DNA of 7,818 nucleotides from Clostridiales bacterium. Lineage in GTDB: Bacteria; Bacillota; Clostridia; Christensenellales; CAG-138. Under the pieces are notes generated by a model. That model was not told where the DNA came from. It saw only the letters and a list, made by a program, of their open reading frames with translations, and did not search any database. Made by a program: the position numbers and the translations under genes. The stretch is taken from NCBI GenBank assembly GCA_004557245.1, contig SFEL01000035.1, positions 1-7,818 of the forward strand, given 5' to 3'. Shown piece after piece: positions 5,975-7,818 of the stretch (position 1 is its first letter; every line of letters begins with the position of its first letter).

Positions 5975-6610
5975 TTGCGCACTGTAAACGAAGAAGCCCG
6001 CAGGGCAAAAACAATCGATATCATGGAAAAATGCTATGACTGCTATGCGGAGAACGGATTTACCTCTGTCGGTGTAAAAGCGATTGCGGACGCCTGCGAC
6101 TGTAGCGTTCCGAACCTGTATCAGTATTTTGACAATCTCGATGACCTTATCGTTAAGTCCACCGAATACTGTATGGGCAAGGTGGAAGATGAGTTTATGG
6201 CGAAAGCCCCCACCGATGTGGAGGACTTGTGGCGGTTTATTGACGAGATACCCTATTGGACGGCAAAAAAGCACGGAAAGAAATACAGACTTATGTATCA
6301 GGTTTATACTCACCCGAAATACAGGCAGTACGGTCAGAAGTTCTTTAAGGGTGTCGATGAACGATATACGGAATACGCAAAGAGCTTAGAGCCAAAGCTG
6401 GGGATTCCCTATGAGAAGCTGACACCGCTGATTTTCATTCTGATAAGAGCCTGCGTACATTACGCACTGTTTGAAGATGAATTCTATATGAAATCCCAGA
6501 TAGAAACGCTGAAGGAAACCCTCGAACTCTTTGTTATGAAATACAACCCGAAAGCAAGGTCGGGCACCGGCGTTTGTGTCGGCAATCTCAGCAGTTCTAA
6601 CCCGATATAA
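5975..6610 (+). CDS. TetR/AcrR-family transcriptional regulator
   Basis: The 211-residue product starts at TTG 5975, seven bases after GGGAGG (5962-5967). The same frame is open back to 5903, but that stretch holds the promoter itself, so an upstream start is rejected. Residues 8-60 form the TetR DNA-binding domain: helix ARRAKTIDIMEKCYDCYAENG, then the helix-turn-helix SVGVKAIADACDCSVPNLYQYF (31-52), then DNLDDLIVKS. The remaining 150 residues are helical and should bind an unknown ligand and mediate dimerisation. The N-terminal domain is unusually cysteine-rich for the family (C20, C23, C41, C43). The last 20 residues (from KARSGTG) look unstructured. It is the first gene of an apparent operon with two surface-protein genes and probably represses or activates them and itself. 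Nearest matches in function cannot be named from the sequence. Confidence 0.9.
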   Translation: MRTVNEEARRAKTIDIMEKCYDCYAENGFTSVGVKAIADACDCSVPNLYQYFDNLDDLIVKSTEYCMGKVEDEFMAKAPTDVEDLWRFIDEIPYWTAKKHGKKYRLMYQVYTHPKYRQYGQKFFKGVDERYTEYAKSLEPKLGIPYEKLTPLIFILIRACVHYALFEDEFYMKSQIETLKETLELFVMKYNPKARSGTGVCVGNLSSSNPI

Positions 6611-6627
6611 GGAGGATAATACATACT

Positions 6628-7167
6628 ATGAACCATCAGAAACCTATGAATAAAGAAAAAAAGCGCAAGCTGCTGATCATCCTGCTGTGTATCGGTATGG
6701 CAATCTGTATCGGCATTACGATATGGGCGCTGTTCTTCCGAGGGGGCGGCGACATCTCGCCGGACTATCCTCCCCAGGGGATTGAGTCAAACCAAACCCC
6801 GATTGACGGTGACGACAGCGGCAAGTTAGACAGTCCCGAAGGCGGCGGCGCCATCAATGTCACCTACGGCACGGCGGCAACGGTGGATCTCTCTGAAAAA
6901 ACCGTCACCTTTTATTACGCCAACCCCAACGCATCCAATCAGAATGTTTCCATACTGATTATGGTGAACGATTTGGTGGTGGCGAAATCCGACCTTATCA
7001 CGCCGGGAAACCAGGTGAGCAAGCTGGAGCTTCAAAAGGATGCGGCATCCAAATTGCAGGTCGGTGGCTATAATGCCGAGCTGGTTGTTCGGGCTTATGA
7101 CCCCGACAGCGGCGAAAAGGCAATGGTCGATACGAAGGGCGAACTCACATTGACTGTTACCGAGTAA
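6628..7167 (+). CDS. Membrane-anchored extracytoplasmic beta-domain protein, function unknown
   Basis: The 179-residue product starts at ATG 6628, 12 bases after AAGGAGG (6609-6615), which overlaps the tetR stop; an ATG at 6646 is an alternative. Residues 8-14 are basic (NKEKKRK), followed by one membrane span (about 15-37) and no lipobox or signal-peptidase site, so it is probably an N-terminally anchored protein with its bulk outside. Residues 39-74 are a Gly, Pro and Asp-rich linker. Residues 75-179 are a beta-rich domain with alternating polar and hydrophobic residues (INVTYGTAATVDLSEKT, VSILIMVNDLVVAKSDLITPG, AELVVRAYDPDSGEKAM), probably Ig-like. There are no cysteines in the domain. It lies directly behind the regulator and before a secreted protein whose mature start is also Gly-rich followed by INV, so the two products may act together at the cell surface. 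I do not recognise a named family. Confidence 0.75.
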   Translation: MNHQKPMNKEKKRKLLIILLCIGMAICIGITIWALFFRGGGDISPDYPPQGIESNQTPIDGDDSGKLDSPEGGGAINVTYGTAATVDLSEKTVTFYYANPNASNQNVSILIMVNDLVVAKSDLITPGNQVSKLELQKDAASKLQVGGYNAELVVRAYDPDSGEKAMVDTKGELTLTVTE

Positions 7168-7213
7168 GAATCAATGTTAAGGTAAAAAATACATCGGAAA
7201 GGATAAAACGATT

Positions 7214-7818
7214 ATGAAACGATTACTCTCTATTCTGCTTGTCTCTGTTCTGGTGTTTTCTGCTACGGCAACGGTCTATGCGGCAGAAAACAGCGGCGGC
7301 AGCAGCACAATCAACGTGGCGGGCGAATATTCCGTCGCCTCCACCGGTGAAGTCGTATCGGTGGATGTCGGCTGGGAGGAAATGTCCTTCAAATACACCG
7401 AGGGCGAAAAGCAATGGGATCCCGGCACGCACTCCTACATAGGCGGCGAGAACGGCGGCTGGTCGGATAATAAGCCCGGAATCACGATGACAAACCACTC
7501 CAATGTGGATGTGGTAGCGGAGCTTAGCTTTACTCCTTCGGCAAGTGTCACCGGCACTTTCTACAGCAAAAGCGGCGATACCTACACGGCGCTGTCTGCC
7601 GCCGAGCAGGGTGCCAATCTGAGTGCGGCAATAGAGGGCTCGGCACAGTCCGCAGCCGACGCAAAAACCTTTTACTTCGGCATCAGCGGAGGAGCTATTA
7701 CAAAGAATGCTACACTTGGAACGATAACCGTCAGCATTTCCTTCAAGCCGGCATTTAACGAAGCCGACCTTGCTGCCTTTACTTACACGACCGACAGCTA
7801 CGGCAGAGTGAAGATCAC
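7214..7818 (+). CDS. Secreted surface protein, N-terminal part (3' end outside window)
   Basis: The frame opens at ATG 7214, ten bases after AAAGGA (7198-7203), and runs without a stop to the right edge (201 codons). Residues 1-23 are a classical signal peptide: MKR, a hydrophobic core LLSILLVSVLVFSATAT, and a VYA-A cleavage region. The mature part begins with a Gly/Ser linker and a beta-rich domain (about 32-178) with the segment KQWDPGTHSYIGGENGGW and then GITMTNHSNVDVVAELSF, a pattern I associate with surface proteins of gut Clostridia. A strand-rich stretch ending in GTITVSISF closes this domain. The last visible residues, AFTYTTDSYGRVKI, look like the entry to a BspA-type leucine-rich repeat region, which would make it a large adhesin; this is inference. 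Location should be the cell surface or outside. Confidence 0.75.
   Translation, partial: MKRLLSILLVSVLVFSATATVYAAENSGGSSTINVAGEYSVASTGEVVSVDVGWEEMSFKYTEGEKQWDPGTHSYIGGENGGWSDNKPGITMTNHSNVDVVAELSFTPSASVTGTFYSKSGDTYTALSAAEQGANLSAAIEGSAQSAADAKTFYFGISGGAITKNATLGTITVSISFKPAFNEADLAAFTYTTDSYGRVKI

Noticed and set aside
1..7818. CRISPR arrays, tRNA or rRNA genes
   Set aside because: No regularly spaced direct repeats and no tRNA-like cloverleaf or rRNA motifs were seen on either strand.

Overview
The window looks like part of an integrative and conjugative element (ICE) of the Tn1549/Tn916-like type carried by a Bacillota (Clostridia-type) gut bacterium, joined to a different, secreted-protein module. 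The host assignment is an inference. It rests on the strong AGGAGG-type ribosome binding sites, GTG and TTG starts, fairly high GC in the left part, and the gene order Toprim protein - MobC - relaxase - PcfB - ArdC-like - small ORF - VirD4, which is typical of these elements. All real genes are on the + strand.

Region 1 (1-829), DNA-processing end: the C-terminal tail of a Toprim-domain protein, a 106-residue protein with a 12-cysteine C-terminal half, a 150-base leader with two consecutive hairpins, and a 38-residue single-span membrane peptide (DUF3789-like).

Region 2 (826-4582), mobilisation genes: MobC (ribbon-helix-helix accessory protein), a MOBP-type relaxase, a PcfB-like protein (DUF3801), an ArdC-like protein whose metallopeptidase motif is degenerate, and a 62-residue ORF. 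These genes are packed with overlaps or gaps of a few bases and should be one transcript. The end of mobC contains two inverted repeats that make a good candidate for the origin of transfer (oriT), so oriT and coding sequence would overlap.

Region 3 (4569-5798), the coupling protein VirD4/TraG: it has two membrane segments and a good Walker A motif, but is cut off immediately after the Walker B residues (MDEFAN), followed by four foreign residues and a stop. No frame continues the family sequence, so this is a breakpoint and not a frameshift. The element, as seen here, lacks an intact coupling protein.

Region 4 (about 5784-7818): AT-rich spacer with a near-consensus sigma-A promoter, a TetR-family regulator starting at TTG, a membrane-anchored protein with an extracytoplasmic beta-rich domain, and the start of a signal-peptide-bearing surface protein that runs off the right edge. 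These three form an apparent operon for a regulated cell-surface system. Whether this module inserted into virD4, or the ICE was truncated against resident DNA, cannot be decided from this window.
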